Notes: generated by a model from the sequence alone, not told the origin. DNA of 64,000 nt from Deinococcus ruber (GCF_014648095.1 NZ_BMQL01000008.1:105795-169794); one strand, 5' to 3'; positions 10,743-21,764 are shown, counted from the stretch's first letter. Translations and numbers: made by a program.

Positions 10743-13184
10743 CTATTCGCGAGACAGCATCCGGCGGGGCGGAGACGGGACCATGACCGATACCGGCTGT
10801 TCTCCCAGCAGAGAATGGCCGTTCCAGCGCAGCTCGGCAATGGTCAGCACCACGTCTACGGCCCGCACACTCAGTTCCAGCGTGCGGGCCGACAGTTCCT
10901 GCGGCGTCAGCGCAAAGCAGTGTTCCGACCATCCGCCTGCCACAAAAGCGCCCTCCAGCTGGTGAACGGTGCCGTCTTCGGTGTAGCAGCCCTGGCCGCC
11001 GGGCGTCAGGACGTGCGCCGTCTGTGACCCGGCAGCGCTCAGGCGCAGGGGGAAGGGCGCACACGTTGGCCCCAGTTCCTCGCCGCCCCGGTACAGGTCG
11101 AGTCGCCAGCGAACCTGAAGGCCAGGGCCGGGCGGGCCGCTGATCGGCAGTGGAAACTCGATGCGGAGGGTGGACGGCAGACCGTAGCGGTTGGAGCTCA
11201 CGATGCTCAGTTCGTGGCCGCTGCGGTACACCGAATACGTCTGACGCGAAAGCTGCGGGTCGGGCGGGCCGCCCACATGCGTTTCCAGGTCGGGGGCAAG
11301 GTCGCTGTGCGGCGCAAGGGCAAGGTCGCTGTACGGTGCAACCGAACCGTCGAGACGCGGGTGCAGTTCCGGCGGGCACAGCAGCGGGCTGTCGATGGGG
11401 AGCCGGTGATGGTACAGGCGTTCCAGGCGCAGCGCTTCCTCGGCGAGATGGGCGCGGCGGGCATAGTACGCGGCGTGACCCGGCAGCACATCGGCGTAGG
11501 CCACCATCAGGCGGCGACGGATTTCCTGGCGCAGCGAGGCGGTCAGAGGGCTGGTGATGGTCATTCTCAGGCCCTCGGTGCGGAACACGAATTCGGACGG
11601 ATAAGCACCTGTCGGCTCGGCCACCCCCTGCGACCAGTGCACAGGCTGTTCCGGATCGGCTTCGACCAGCAGGCGGCGGCTGACGGCCTGCGCCAGCAGC
11701 GCGTCTACCTGTGTCAGCGGCAGATCGGGCAGCACGGCCCTCGCCACCCGGCGGTCGAAGCGTCCATAGATCACGCTGAGGCGCTTGAGCGCCTGCTGAA
11801 GCTCGGGGGAACACGCGTCGATTTCGCTGTCATAGCTGTCACGCAGGCTCTGCGGCAGCGACAGGGTATACACCGCCTCGAAGGTGGGTGCCTGGTCGAG
11901 CAGACTGAGCAGGTGCAGCGGATTGCCGTCGCTGCGCTGTAAAAGCCGGGCCGCATACACCCGCAGCCGCTGTTTCGGCTCGAAGGGAAACTGCGCCTCC
12001 AGCGCCCGCTGCACGCTCAGATTGGACAGTGGCGACAGTTCCAGTTCCAGCGACGACGAACGCTCGATTCGGTGAAGCAGGGCGCGGGCCAGCGGAACAT
12101 GAATCGGGCAGTCACGGCCCGAAATCAGAAAGATCCGCTGACTGCTGCCAGCCGCCCGGAACAGAAACTCCATCAGAGGAATCAGGTCGGCGGGCGCGTC
12201 CTGGGCCTGCTCGAACAGCAGCAGCACCTGTTTCGGCACCCTGGAGAGCGCGTATCCCACCTTCACCACGTCCTCTTCCAGCGACGCCGGATGAAGCAGC
12301 ACATGCTGAAGCGCCTGAACGTCCTGAGGATCGCAGCAGGCCAGCAGCGACTGGGCCACGCTCGCCAGCACGAAGCGGCACGAGCGCAGGCTGGGAACCC
12401 GGACGATGTACCAGCCGAACTGCCGGGCCACGCGCTCGCTCAGATAGCTTTTGCCGCTTCCAGCCGGGCCGTGCAGCAGAATCAGCTGTGAATGCTCGGT
12501 GGCCCGCCGAAATGCCTGCTGAAGCGCCGCATCCTCGGCAGGCCGTTCGAAGTGGATGGCCCGGATGCGGTGTGACATGACGGCGGGTTCGTCGCTGACG
12601 GGCTTGGAAGCGGGCGGCGCGTCTTCAAAGGTCTCTGGCAGCGCGTCTGCCGGGTTTTCCAGCCCCAGTGCCTCGGCCCGCTCGGAGATCAGCCGGGTGG
12701 CCCAGGTCTGATTTTCGCGGGCATAGCGCCAGTATGCACGGCTCAGATGATGTTCGACCTGCTGAATCATCAGCCAGCGCTGCTGATCGACCCAGGTCTG
12801 AAAAGTCGAGCCTCCCAGGTCTTCCAGGCCGGTCAGAGGAATGCCGCGCAGGGTGGCGAGCGCGGCAGTCAACTGGGGCTGATTCATGTTCTGATTGAAC
12901 TGGGCGCACCACGGTTCAAAGTCGCTGGTGGCCTCGTCGAGCTGCAAAAGCTGGTGGCTGGACGGAAAGATATTCAGGCCCGCCGAGCGAATTCGCGCCA
13001 GTTCCACCCGCAGATTCTTGCGTGACAGCGGCGTGTTCCACAGCAGATCTGCCAGACGCTCGCGGTGCTGCGGCAACTTCTCCAGGTATAGATAGGTGAT
13101 CAGCGCGAGGGCTTTGGCCGAAACAGGGATGGTCTTGCCTGCAAGCGTGATATAGACGTGTCCAAGCGTATGAATGGTCAACAT
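10743..13184 (-). CDS. SARP-like transcriptional regulator with ATPase domain
   Basis: An 813-residue cytoplasmic regulator. Order: an OmpR-like DNA-binding domain (about 1-90; LTIHTLGHVYITLAGKTIPV), a BTAD-type helical domain (about 90-200), and a P-loop ATPase with Walker A GPAGSGKS at 239-246 and a Walker-B-like LLLFEQAQDAPAD. The usual acidic pair of Walker B is altered to Glu-Gln. Helical repeats follow, then an unusual C-terminal 170-residue beta-rich segment. The ATG at 13184 is preceded by AGGAG at good spacing, so a 9-residue longer start is less likely. The gene converges on the NPCBM lipoprotein gene and lies next to the exopolysaccharide locus. It may control these genes, but that is context only. 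Confidence 0.8.
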   Translation of the reverse strand: MLTIHTLGHVYITLAGKTIPVSAKALALITYLYLEKLPQHRERLADLLWNTPLSRKNLRVELARIRSAGLNIFPSSHQLLQLDEATSDFEPWCAQFNQNMNQPQLTAALATLRGIPLTGLEDLGGSTFQTWVDQQRWLMIQQVEHHLSRAYWRYARENQTWATRLISERAEALGLENPADALPETFEDAPPASKPVSDEPAVMSHRIRAIHFERPAEDAALQQAFRRATEHSQLILLHGPAGSGKSYLSERVARQFGWYIVRVPSLRSCRFVLASVAQSLLACCDPQDVQALQHVLLHPASLEEDVVKVGYALSRVPKQVLLLFEQAQDAPADLIPLMEFLFRAAGSSQRIFLISGRDCPIHVPLARALLHRIERSSSLELELSPLSNLSVQRALEAQFPFEPKQRLRVYAARLLQRSDGNPLHLLSLLDQAPTFEAVYTLSLPQSLRDSYDSEIDACSPELQQALKRLSVIYGRFDRRVARAVLPDLPLTQVDALLAQAVSRRLLVEADPEQPVHWSQGVAEPTGAYPSEFVFRTEGLRMTITSPLTASLRQEIRRRLMVAYADVLPGHAAYYARRAHLAEEALRLERLYHHRLPIDSPLLCPPELHPRLDGSVAPYSDLALAPHSDLAPDLETHVGGPPDPQLSRQTYSVYRSGHELSIVSSNRYGLPSTLRIEFPLPISGPPGPGLQVRWRLDLYRGGEELGPTCAPFPLRLSAAGSQTAHVLTPGGQGCYTEDGTVHQLEGAFVAGGWSEHCFALTPQELSARTLELSVRAVDVVLTIAELRWNGHSLLGEQPVSVMVPSPPRRMLSRE
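11296..11343 (-). repeat. two 24-bp tandem units inside the regulator gene
   Basis: Two adjacent 24-bp units (GCAAGGTCGCTGTGCGGCGC and GCAAGGTCGCTGTACGGTGC, plus spacer) encode APYSDLAL-APHSDLAP, an 8-residue repeat at the hinge between the ATPase/helical part and the C-terminal beta-rich part. In-frame, so it changes linker length only. Confidence 0.6.
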
Positions 13185-13923
13185 TCGCTCTCCTGCACAA
13201 CACTTGATCAACGAACTGGGCTGCCGAAATCCCCGTTACAGGGCGATGTGACAAAGGGCAGCACGTCTGGAGCAACGGGTCTATGAACCGGGAATCGATT
13301 TCCTGGGCCGCTCGACTGTTGAACCATCAGCCGTGAAATAGCTGCTAAAACAGATGTGGAAACGAGCAGTACCGTCGCGTGTCCCTGTATGCAGGGAATG
13401 AGCAGCACCCGAAGTTAGATTGTCGGAAGCGTGCTGAAATCATTCTGCGAATACCTCACGGCGCACAGGCCGCTTCAGGTGAGGACACGGAGCCGAATAC
13501 CCGGACTTAAATGTAGAAATCAGGAACTTCACAGCTCGCCGCGCAGCCGGATGACTGGGGATTGAGCGGTTGAGTTCCTGCACTCCAGTTCGTGTGACAG
13601 ATTGTTCAACAGCTGCTGGACGCTTGTCTGGAAATGACCACCCAACACTGAGGACATTGTAAAAGAGTAAAAACCTTCTAAAGCTCCCGTTAGATAAATA
13701 AAGTTTTAACAAAGTTATGGATAACCGTAGGTTTAGGTAAAGTTTGTGAGAAAACCTGACAGTTGATGAGGATACCGTGTCAGTCGGTACCCACGGCACT
13801 CGGCCATGCCAGGACTCTTCATAAAAAGAGGGAAAGTTCACTTTGGAGGCCTTCATAAGCATGGCATTCCTTAGCTTTTCTCATTCTGGTCAGAAAAGTC
13901 GGCAGGCTTTATGTGGGACATCA
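13185..13923. other. intergenic region upstream of the regulator gene
   Basis: A 739-bp gap between the regulator (reading left) and glf (reading left, ending at 13924). It contains an AT-rich stretch at about 13655-13760. One longer minus-strand frame (13440-13862) encodes no recognisable protein and has unfavourable codon use, so it is not called. The gap should hold the promoter of the regulator gene. No clear terminator for glf was found. Confidence 0.45.
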
Positions 13924-15102
13924 TCAGCCTGCAACGGGTTCGCGTAGACCCGTCTGAGCAGCTTCCATCAGGCGGCGGTACGTGGCGAGCGCCTGAGCCA
14001 CCACCTGATCCATGTTGTAGTAGCGGTACGTGGCGAGACGCCCGACGAAGGTGACGTTCGCCACCGCGTCGGCGTCGCGTTCATAGCGCCGGTACAACTC
14101 TGCATTTTCCGGGCGCGGCACCGGGTAATACGGGTCGCCGTCGGCCTGCGGAATCTCGTAGACCACGCTGGTCTGCGGGTGGTTCTGTCCGGTCAGGTGC
14201 TTGAATTCGCTAACACGGGTATAGGCGTAATCGTTGGGATAATTGACGGTGCCCACCGCCTGAAACTGCTCGACCGGGTGCGTTTCGTGGATGAATTCCA
14301 GACTTCGGTACGGCAGACGGCCATAGCGGTACTCGAAAAAAGCATCGACCGGGCCGGTATAGATCATGTGCTTCCAGGGAAACAGCGCCTGAATTTCGCG
14401 GTAATCGGTATTGAGCATCACTTTGATGCGCGGATGGTCGAGCATGCGTTCGAACAGGCGGGTGTAGCCGTGCAGCGGCATGGCCTGAAAGGTATCGGTG
14501 AAATAGCGGTCATCGCGGTTTGTGCGGGTCGGAATTCGCGCGGTGACAGAGGCGTCGAGCTCGCTGGGATCGAGGCCCCACTGCTTGCGGGTGTATCCCC
14601 GGAAGAACTTGTTGTACAGTTCGCGGCCCACCCGGCTCACCACCACGTCTTCGCTGGTCCGTACGTGTTCCAGCGGCTCCGCGACCGATTCGAAAAAGCC
14701 CTGCACCTCGAAGGAGGTCAGGTTCAGGCCATACAGCCTATTCACCGTGTCGAGATTGATAGGTAGCGGCACCTGCTGTCCGTCGACGCTGGCAAGTACC
14801 CGGTGCTGATAGGGCCGCCACGCAGTAAAGCGCGACAGGTATTCGAAGACGTCCTGGCTGTTGGTATGAAAGATGTGCGGCCCATACGGGTGAATCAGAA
14901 TGCCCGCGTCGTCGTAGCGGTCGTAGGCATTTCCGCCGATGTGTGGACGCTTATCGACGATCAGGACGCGCTTGCCTGCGCCACGGGCCAGCCGCTCTGC
15001 CAGAACCGCCCCGGCAAACCCCGCCCCGACGATCAGATAATCGAATCCCGTTTCGGCAGACTGTGCGCCGCTGCTGTCGTTCAGGTCGGGTCGTTCAGTC
15101 AT
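13924..15102 (-). CDS. glf: UDP-galactopyranose mutase
   Basis: A 392-residue FAD enzyme that interconverts UDP-galactopyranose and UDP-galactofuranose, supplying Galf to the polysaccharide. The dinucleotide-binding loop IVGAGFAGAVLAERLA lies at about 24-39. Family signatures follow: HIGGNAYD, GPHIFHTN, FRGYTRKQWGLDPSEL and RIPTRTNRDDRYFTD, which hold the substrate-binding Arg and Tyr residues. Length is normal for bacterial Glf. A short upstream frame with a strong ribosome-binding site overlaps the start. The GT2 at 42997 resembles galactofuranosyltransferases and is the likely user. Expected to be cytoplasmic. Confidence 0.95.
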   Translation of the reverse strand: MTERPDLNDSSGAQSAETGFDYLIVGAGFAGAVLAERLARGAGKRVLIVDKRPHIGGNAYDRYDDAGILIHPYGPHIFHTNSQDVFEYLSRFTAWRPYQHRVLASVDGQQVPLPINLDTVNRLYGLNLTSFEVQGFFESVAEPLEHVRTSEDVVVSRVGRELYNKFFRGYTRKQWGLDPSELDASVTARIPTRTNRDDRYFTDTFQAMPLHGYTRLFERMLDHPRIKVMLNTDYREIQALFPWKHMIYTGPVDAFFEYRYGRLPYRSLEFIHETHPVEQFQAVGTVNYPNDYAYTRVSEFKHLTGQNHPQTSVVYEIPQADGDPYYPVPRPENAELYRRYERDADAVANVTFVGRLATYRYYNMDQVVAQALATYRRLMEAAQTGLREPVAG

Positions 15103-15172
15103 GCCGGGTCTTCCCAGAATCAGGCCGCTGACCCGCCGAGACGCTGCATGTACGAGAGCAGTTCAGTTGCAT
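15095..15172 (-). CDS. possible 25-residue upstream reading frame before glf
   Basis: A short frame starting MQLNCSRTCS at 15172 is preceded by AAGGAG with a 5-nt spacer, a much better ribosome-binding site than that of glf itself. It ends in a TGA 8 bp inside glf, in another frame. It could act as a leader that feeds ribosomes to the glf start by reinitiation. Existence of the peptide is unproven. Confidence 0.3.
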   Translation of the reverse strand: MQLNCSRTCSVSAGQRPDSGKTRHD

Positions 15173-15474
15173 AATCTCTCCTTCCTTGCGATTGGCTCGA
15201 CCTGCCCTGGCAGCACGCCGCTCTGTGAGAACAGTTTCAGATCACAGGCGTCTCGAAAACGTTACTGACGCCGCCGCCCTCGCCGGGACGCTGCTGGTCA
15301 AAAGGTGCTGCATTTGGCCTCGCCGGTTGCGTTCACGTAACGATGGCCGGGGCAGCATGGGCCTTGACGCCTGAGGGACCCGTTCGCCTCACGTCCGATG
15401 CTGCGCGGTGGGCGCTGCTGTGACTACCCTGAGGAGGAAGCGTTCGTGTTCTATACCTTGCCCCGGACTCTGCT

Positions 15475-16959
15475 GTGAGGACCTCGGCCCTCGAACCGGA
15501 AGACAGCCAGGGACAGCTCGGTGAGGCTGTGTCTTCCCCCATCCCCGCGTTGCCGCTGAACATGTCGAGGCTGCCGCTGTCGTGGCGTGCCCTGCTGAAC
15601 ACGGCGGTACTGACCATCGGCGACGTGCTGGCCCTGGGCCTTCCGCTCGCCCTCGCCTCTCAACTCGTTCCGTGGCATCCGAGCGGCGTCTCGTCGGCGC
15701 ACTGGATTGCCGTGGCCATCGTCGTGTGGCTGTGCGCTGCCCGGCTGCTGCACATCACGCCCACCTGGGGTGCCAGTGCGCCGAGCGAGATCAAGGGCCT
15801 GACCGAACTGACGCTGCTGGTGTTCATCAGTCTGGCGGGCCTGGAGTTTCTCAAGCCGCAGACCGAAGTGGCGGAGGTGCTGTCGCTGCTGCTGGGCATG
15901 CTGCTGGCGTGGCCGCTGCTGATCGTGACCCGGCCTGTGCTGCGCCGTCTGCTCAAGCAGGCGCGTCTGTGGGGCGTGCCGGTCGTGGTGTACGGGGGGG
16001 CGCAGACCGGCACGCGCATTACCCAGGCACTGCTGGCGAATCCGGATTACGGGTATCACCCGGTTGGCGTCTTCGACGACGATCCGGCGCTCCAGCACAC
16101 CCTGATTGCTGGCGTGCCGGTGCTGGGTTCGACCTTGCAGGCCGCGCCTGCCGTGTCGGTGGCGATTCTGGCGGTGCCTGGCCTGTCACCCGAGGCTGTG
16201 CAGCGCCTGCTCGACGGGCCGCTCGACCGGTACCGCCGCGTCATTCTGCTGCCCGACATCGTCGAGATGGAGCCGCTGTGGATTCAGGTACGCGACTGCG
16301 GCGGCATGACCGGGCTGGATATGGAGCGGCCTCTGCTCGACCCGCTGACCCTGGCCGGAAAGCGGCTCTTCGATGTGCTGGGCGTGGTGCTGCTGGCGGT
16401 GCCGGTGCTGGCGGTGTGTGTGCTGATCGCGCTGGCGCTGTGGCTGGAAACCCGCACCAGTCCGCTGTTCTTCCAGCAGCGGGTGGGGCGCGACGGACGG
16501 ATGTTCACCGCCTGGAAGTTCCGGACCATGCTGCCGAACGCCGAGGAAGTGCTGCGCCGCACGCTGGAGCAGCAGCCCGAGCTGCGTGCAGAGTGGGAAG
16601 CGACCTTCAAGCTGCGCCGCGATCCGCGTATTACCCGGCTGGGAGCGGTGCTGCGCCGCACCAGTCTCGACGAGTTGCCGCAGCTGATGAACGTGCTGCG
16701 GGGCGAGATGTCGCTGGTTGGCCCCCGACCCCTGCCCAGCTATCACTGCGCGGAACTGCCGCAGCTGGTGCAGACGCTGCGGGCGCGGGTGCGGCCCGGC
16801 ATGACCGGACTGTGGCAGGTGTCGGGCCGTTCCGATGCGGGCAACAGCGGCATGGTGCGCTGGGACAGCTATTACGTCAGGAACTGGTCGATCTGGCTCG
16901 ATCTGGTCATTCTCATCCGCACGGTGCAGGTGGTGGTGCGGGGTGTGGGCGCGTACTGA
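15475..16959 (+). CDS. WbaP/WcaJ-type undecaprenyl-phosphate sugar phosphotransferase
   Basis: A 494-residue membrane enzyme predicted to start repeat-unit assembly by moving a sugar-1-phosphate from a UDP-sugar to undecaprenyl phosphate. Four N-terminal membrane segments (about 35-155) are followed by a Rossmann-like region (about 160-285) and one more hydrophobic helix. The C-terminal bacterial sugar transferase domain runs from AGKRLFDVLGVVLL to the end, with FFQQRVGRDGRMFTAWKFRTM, SLDELPQLMNVLRGEMSLVGPRP and MTGLWQVSGRS. GTG at 15475 is the first possible start after an in-frame stop; the only purine-rich site (15431-15440) is too far upstream, so the ATG at 15562 remains possible. Galactose versus glucose specificity cannot be read. 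Confidence 0.88.
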   Translation: MRTSALEPEDSQGQLGEAVSSPIPALPLNMSRLPLSWRALLNTAVLTIGDVLALGLPLALASQLVPWHPSGVSSAHWIAVAIVVWLCAARLLHITPTWGASAPSEIKGLTELTLLVFISLAGLEFLKPQTEVAEVLSLLLGMLLAWPLLIVTRPVLRRLLKQARLWGVPVVVYGGAQTGTRITQALLANPDYGYHPVGVFDDDPALQHTLIAGVPVLGSTLQAAPAVSVAILAVPGLSPEAVQRLLDGPLDRYRRVILLPDIVEMEPLWIQVRDCGGMTGLDMERPLLDPLTLAGKRLFDVLGVVLLAVPVLAVCVLIALALWLETRTSPLFFQQRVGRDGRMFTAWKFRTMLPNAEEVLRRTLEQQPELRAEWEATFKLRRDPRITRLGAVLRRTSLDELPQLMNVLRGEMSLVGPRPLPSYHCAELPQLVQTLRARVRPGMTGLWQVSGRSDAGNSGMVRWDSYYVRNWSIWLDLVILIRTVQVVVRGVGAY

Positions 16960-17034
16960 GGCATGGCTCCGCACACCGCTTCCCGTTCTGAACGCCCGCC
17001 GTGCTCATCTCCATCTCCGCAGAAAGGAGGCATC

Positions 17035-20000
17035 ATGAAGCAGTCCAGACCACTCCTCAGGACATTCCGGCGTGCGGTCACGGCGCTGGGGCTGACTGCC
17101 GCGCTGTTCGGCTGCGCGACCACCCCCGATTCGCCAGACACCTCAGCCGGAACCGACTATCCGTATCCCGCCGGGCAGGATTTCTCGTGGTCAGACGTAC
17201 CGACGCCCGGCGAAGCCGCCAACGAACTCAGTCGCCCCTGGACGGGTCTTCGCCTCAAGTCGCTCAGCATCGCAAGCCTCAATTACCTGAGCGACATCAC
17301 CTGGACTTCGGCCACCAACGGGTACGGCCCCATCGAGATCGACAAGAGCAACAACACCAGCGCGGGAAACGACGGACACCCGCTGACCATCGGCGGGCAG
17401 GTCTTTGCCAAGGGGCTGGGCATGCACGCCGCCGCCGACGTGCGCTACACGCTGGGTGGAGCCTGCACCACCTTCAATGCCAGCGTGGGTGTCGATGACG
17501 AAGTGGGCAGCCGGGGCAGCGTGGTCTTCGAGGTCTGGAACGGCACCACCACCCTGCTGTACAGCAGCGGCCTGCTGACCGGGGCCGACGTCGCCAAGCC
17601 CGTCAGCCTGGATATCAGCGGCGTGCAGACCCTGCGGCTGGTCGTGACCGACGGGGGCAACGGCATCACCAACGATCACGCCGACTGGGCCGACGCGCAG
17701 GTGATGTGCAGCGCGACTCAGCCTTCCGGCGAGAAGTTTCTGAGCGACCTCACACCGGTTTCGGCGGTCAACGGCTACGGCCCCTACGAACTGAACCGCA
17801 GCAACAACGAGCGGGCGGCTGGAGACGGGCACATCCTGACTCTGAACGGCACCTCGTACCCCAAGGGGCTGGGCGTGCATGCACAGTCGCAGCTGGTGTA
17901 CGACCTGGGCGGCACCTGCTCGTCCTTCAGCGCCGAGGTGGGCGTGGACGACGAGGTGGGCACACGCGGCAGCGTCGTGTTTCAGGTATTTGCCGACGAC
18001 ATCCCGCTCTTCGACAGCGGTATCCTGACCGGCCCAGACCCGACCCGCTCGGTCAGTGTCGATATTTCCGGCAAGAAGCTGCTGAAACTGGTCGTGACCG
18101 ATGGGGGCAACGGCATCACCAACGATCACGCCGACTGGGCCAATGCCAAGGTCGGCTGCTCGGTGGTTCAGTCTTCGGTGGACAGCGTGACGGTCAGCCC
18201 CGCGACGGTCGCCATGAGCCAGGGCGGCAGCCAGCAGCTCACCGCCGAAGTGAAAGGCAGCGGGTCGTTCGATCCGGGCGTCACCTGGAGCACCAGTAAC
18301 GCGCAGGTCGTCTCGGTCAGCAGCACCGGCCTGATCAATGCGCTCGCGCCCGGCACCGCTGCCATCACCGCCACCTCGACGTCGGACGCCAGCAAGTCGG
18401 GCACCTCGCAGATCACCGTGAGCGCGGTGTCGATGCTGCCACCGGGCGGCATCCTGATCAATTTTCAGCCCGCCAGCAGCGCCGTTCCGGTTGGCTACAC
18501 CGCCGATACCGGTCTGCCCTACAGCGATCAGCGCGGCTACGGCTGGGTGCGCGAGGACAGCCTGGGCAGCAATCCGGCGGTGCCGCTCGACATCAGCCCG
18601 AATACCCGTGACCGGGCGCTGGTGGGCATCGATGCGCGGTTGAATACCTTCGTACACATGCAGTTTCCCAGCAACGTCAGCAGCACGACGGCCGTAAGGA
18701 CGCCCGCCGCGTGGGAATACGCGCTGCCAAACGGCGTGTACAGCGTCACGGTCAGTGTGGGCGACAGCAGCAACTCGGTGGACAGTTCGCACCTGATCAA
18801 TATCGAAGGGCAGCTCGCCATTCCCGCCTTTACGCCGATCCTGTCGAAGAAGTTCGTGGCGGCCACCCTGCGGGCCAACGTGACCGACGGCAAACTCACC
18901 ATCGACGCACGCGGCGGCACCAACACCAAACTCGATTACGTGATCATCCGGCCCGGCAATCAGCCGAGCATTCGTTCGAGCAGCCCGCAGGACGCACAGA
19001 CGATGGTACCCACCACAGTGTCTCTGACGGCAGACGTGAACCTGCCCAACAGTGCCATCGATCTGGCGACCCTCACCCCTTCGTCGGTGAAACTGACTGA
19101 CGCTGGAACCAACATCGCCATTCCGGCCTCGATCAATACGTCGGGCGGCGGCGACGCGATTGTGCTCAAGCCCAGCTCTCCGCTCGACGCCAACACCAAA
19201 TATGTCTTCGAGATTACCAGCGACCTCAAGGACACCACCGGGGCCTCGTTCCTGCCGCTGCGCTCGACCTTTACCACCGGCATGAGTACCACCGGCAGCG
19301 GCGTGGCCTTCGAGCAGTTGACACTGCCGACGGTGCCTGCCAAGCCGTATACCTCGCTGGAAATCGGCCCCGACAATCAGCTGTACGCCGCGACTCTGAC
19401 GGGCGAAATCCTGCGCTTCGGCATGTTCTCGGACGGCACGCTGTCGGCTCCGCAGGTCATTACCTCGGTGCAGACCGCCAACGGTGGCCCGCGCACCATC
19501 ATCGGCATGAAGTTCGATCCGGCCTCGACTGCCGACAACCTCATCCTGTGGATCAGCAACAATTACTTCTGGGACGGCAGCAGCGACGCGCCCGACTGGA
19601 GCGGCAAGATCACCCGGTTGAGCGGCCCGAACCTGGAAAACGTTCAGGATTACGTGGTCGGGCTGCCGCGCTCGATCCGCGATCATCAGACCAACAGCGT
19701 GTCGTTTCATGCCAGCGAGCCGAACGTGCTGTATGTGCTTCAGGGCAGCAATACCGCGATGGGTGCGCCCGATACCGCCTGGGGCAACCGCCCCGAGCGC
19801 CTGCTGAGCGGTTCCATTCTGCGGATCGACCTGAGCAAGATCACCTCGCCGCCGCTGAACGTCAAGACCTCGGAGGGCGGTCTGTACAATCCCTACACCG
19901 CCGACGCCCCGCTGAGCATCTATGCCAGCGGTATCCGCAATGCATTCGACATGGTGTGGCACAGCAACGGGCAGCTGTATGTGCCCGCCAACGGTTCGGC

Positions 20001-20586
20001 GGCGGGCGGCAACACGCCGGGCACACCGGCCACCCTGCCCGCTTCGTGCAGCACCCGCCCCGATGGCCCGTATACCGGCCCTGCGGTGCCCGCCCTCACC
20101 AACATCGGGGTCGAACACGATTTCCTGTTCCGGGTGACGCAGGGCGGCTACTACGGTCATCCCAACCCGGCACGGTGCGAGTGGGTGATGAACGGCGGCA
20201 ACCCGACCACCGCCACCGATGTCGGAGAGGTGCCCGAATATCCGGTGGGCACGCTGCCAGATCGCAATTACCGGGGCTTCTCCTACGACTTCGGAGAGCA
20301 CGCCTCGCCCAACGGGGTGATCGAGGAATACACCACGTCTCAGACCTCGGCCCTACGGAACAAACTGCTGGTGGTGCGTTACAGCGCGGGCAAGGACATT
20401 ATCGTTCTGACACCCGGCGGCCCGAATCTGGATATCGTGTCGGCCCAGACCTACGTGACCGGCCTGAGCAACTTCAACCCCAGCCCGATTGACCTGTCTG
20501 AAGACCGCACCACCGGACACATCTACGTGGCTCAGCTCGACGAGATTACCGGCAGCGGCACCATCACGCTGGTTCGCCTGAAGTAA
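17035..20586 (+). CDS. multidomain lipoprotein: two NPCBM, Big2, malectin-like, beta-propeller
   Basis: A 1183-residue predicted surface lipoprotein. The signal peptide ends LTAALFGC (lipidated Cys27). Modules: NPCBM 1 (about 83-225), NPCBM 2 (234-377), a Big2 Ig-like domain (381-462; [20 protein letters not shown]), a malectin-like domain (472-641), a Big5-like Ig domain (642-752) and a C-terminal beta-propeller like glucose/sorbosone dehydrogenases (758-1183; [19 protein letters not shown]). The start at 17035 follows AAAGGAGG (17023-17030). It lies just after the initiating transferase on the same strand. NPCBM and malectin folds bind glycans. Whether the propeller is an oxidoreductase or only a binding module is open. 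Confidence 0.85.
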   Translation: MKQSRPLLRTFRRAVTALGLTAALFGCATTPDSPDTSAGTDYPYPAGQDFSWSDVPTPGEAANELSRPWTGLRLKSLSIASLNYLSDITWTSATNGYGPIEIDKSNNTSAGNDGHPLTIGGQVFAKGLGMHAAADVRYTLGGACTTFNASVGVDDEVGSRGSVVFEVWNGTTTLLYSSGLLTGADVAKPVSLDISGVQTLRLVVTDGGNGITNDHADWADAQVMCSATQPSGEKFLSDLTPVSAVNGYGPYELNRSNNERAAGDGHILTLNGTSYPKGLGVHAQSQLVYDLGGTCSSFSAEVGVDDEVGTRGSVVFQVFADDIPLFDSGILTGPDPTRSVSVDISGKKLLKLVVTDGGNGITNDHADWANAKVGCSVVQSSVDSVTVSPATVAMSQGGSQQLTAEVKGSGSFDPGVTWSTSNAQVVSVSSTGLINALAPGTAAITATSTSDASKSGTSQITVSAVSMLPPGGILINFQPASSAVPVGYTADTGLPYSDQRGYGWVREDSLGSNPAVPLDISPNTRDRALVGIDARLNTFVHMQFPSNVSSTTAVRTPAAWEYALPNGVYSVTVSVGDSSNSVDSSHLINIEGQLAIPAFTPILSKKFVAATLRANVTDGKLTIDARGGTNTKLDYVIIRPGNQPSIRSSSPQDAQTMVPTTVSLTADVNLPNSAIDLATLTPSSVKLTDAGTNIAIPASINTSGGGDAIVLKPSSPLDANTKYVFEITSDLKDTTGASFLPLRSTFTTGMSTTGSGVAFEQLTLPTVPAKPYTSLEIGPDNQLYAATLTGEILRFGMFSDGTLSAPQVITSVQTANGGPRTIIGMKFDPASTADNLILWISNNYFWDGSSDAPDWSGKITRLSGPNLENVQDYVVGLPRSIRDHQTNSVSFHASEPNVLYVLQGSNTAMGAPDTAWGNRPERLLSGSILRIDLSKITSPPLNVKTSEGGLYNPYTADAPLSIYASGIRNAFDMVWHSNGQLYVPANGSAAGGNTPGTPATLPASCSTRPDGPYTGPAVPALTNIGVEHDFLFRVTQGGYYGHPNPARCEWVMNGGNPTTATDVGEVPEYPVGTLPDRNYRGFSYDFGEHASPNGVIEEYTTSQTSALRNKLLVVRYSAGKDIIVLTPGGPNLDIVSAQTYVTGLSNFNPSPIDLSEDRTTGHIYVAQLDEITGSGTITLVRLK

Positions 20587-20666
20587 ACATGGAGGGTGTG
20601 CGTCCGTCCGGGGAAGCGCTCCGGAAAGCGGACGCACACTCCGTCTCGACCCCGGAGGAACCGAAC

Positions 20667-21764
20667 ATGCCCGCTCACTTTATGTTCAGGCGTTGGCCTG
20701 CCGCCCCGTCCCTGCTCCGGCTGACGTGTGCGCTCGTGCTGGGCAGCGTGTGGCCCGCCTCGCAGGCTCTACAGCCGTCTGCGCTCAGTACGCCGCTCAC
20801 TGCCCCGGAAAACATTGCTCTGGGAACCCCTGTCGGGGCAACAGGTCTACAGGGAACCATTGCCCAGGCACTGACGCTGCGGCTGGGCGGCGGGTATGCT
20901 GGGCCGCTGGTCTACAGCGCCGATGGGACGCTGCTGGCAGTCGGGTCGGGCAGCGGTCAGACGACGCTGGTGCAGATGCCGGGTCGCCGCGTGCTGATGC
21001 GGCTGAATCAGGCGGCAGCCGTCACGGCGCTGGCCTTTAGCCCGGGCGGTCAGATGCTCGCCACCACCGGGGCCGATGGTCAGGTGCGGCTGTGGGACGT
21101 ACCCACCGGCGACTTACGCGCCACGCTGAAGGTCGGCACGTACTACCTGACTTCGGTGACGTTCAGCCCAGACGGCCAGATGCTCGCCACAGGAAGCGGC
21201 GACAATACCGCGCTGTCGGGCGAGGGCAACAGCGTCAGGCTGTGGGACGTGGCGAGCGGTACTCTGATCGCCACGCTGCTCGGTCATACCGACGTGGTGA
21301 CATCGGTGGCGTTCAGCCCCGACGGAACGCTGCTCGCCAGTGCCAGCCGCGACCGCACGGCCCGGTTGTGGAACGTCGCCCAGCGCCGCGAACTCCGGAC
21401 CCTGCGGGGCCACGGCGACTATCTGAGCGCGGTGGCATTCAGCCCCGACGGAACCCAGCTCGCCACTGCCAGCTGGGACGCCAGCGTCAAAATCTGGTCA
21501 GTGCCTGACGGGAGCGTTCTTCAGACGCTGCTGGGTCATGCCGGGCCTGCGCTGTCGGTCGCGTATTCGCCAGACGGTCAGGCCATCGCCTCGGGGGGAG
21601 ATGACCGCCAGCTTCTGATCTGGAATGCGGCGACTGGTCAGCGGATCCACACCCTGACCGGGCATGTCGGCATGATCGGCAGCGTGGCGTTCAGCCCGCA
21701 GATGCAGGTACTGGCATCGAGCGGGGGAGCCGACCAGACGGTGAAACTGTGGGCATGGCGCTGA
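20667..21764 (+). CDS. secreted WD40-repeat beta-propeller protein
   Basis: A 365-residue protein with an N-terminal signal-like segment ([17 protein letters not shown]) and about seven WD40 repeats from residue 80 on. The recurring units are [14 protein letters not shown], followed by VRLWDV, ARLWNV, VKIWSV and VKLWAW. The ATG at 20667 follows GGAGGA (20654-20659). WD40 propellers usually hold proteins together and carry no activity. An exported copy inside a polysaccharide locus suggests a surface scaffold. It is 80 bp after the NPCBM/propeller lipoprotein, so they are probably cotranscribed. A strong terminator follows. Confidence 0.85.
   Translation: MPAHFMFRRWPAAPSLLRLTCALVLGSVWPASQALQPSALSTPLTAPENIALGTPVGATGLQGTIAQALTLRLGGGYAGPLVYSADGTLLAVGSGSGQTTLVQMPGRRVLMRLNQAAAVTALAFSPGGQMLATTGADGQVRLWDVPTGDLRATLKVGTYYLTSVTFSPDGQMLATGSGDNTALSGEGNSVRLWDVASGTLIATLLGHTDVVTSVAFSPDGTLLASASRDRTARLWNVAQRRELRTLRGHGDYLSAVAFSPDGTQLATASWDASVKIWSVPDGSVLQTLLGHAGPALSVAYSPDGQAIASGGDDRQLLIWNAATGQRIHTLTGHVGMIGSVAFSPQMQVLASSGGADQTVKLWAWR

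Noticed and set aside
13440..13862. 140-codon minus-strand frame between the regulator and glf
   Set aside because: Composition resembles intergenic sequence and no family is recognised.
17191..20301. 1036-codon open frame on the minus strand
   Set aside because: It is antisense to the NPCBM/propeller lipoprotein. The plus-strand product has a signal peptide, lipobox and known domains; the minus-strand product is His/Gly/Val-rich low-complexity sequence typical of GC-rich shadow frames.
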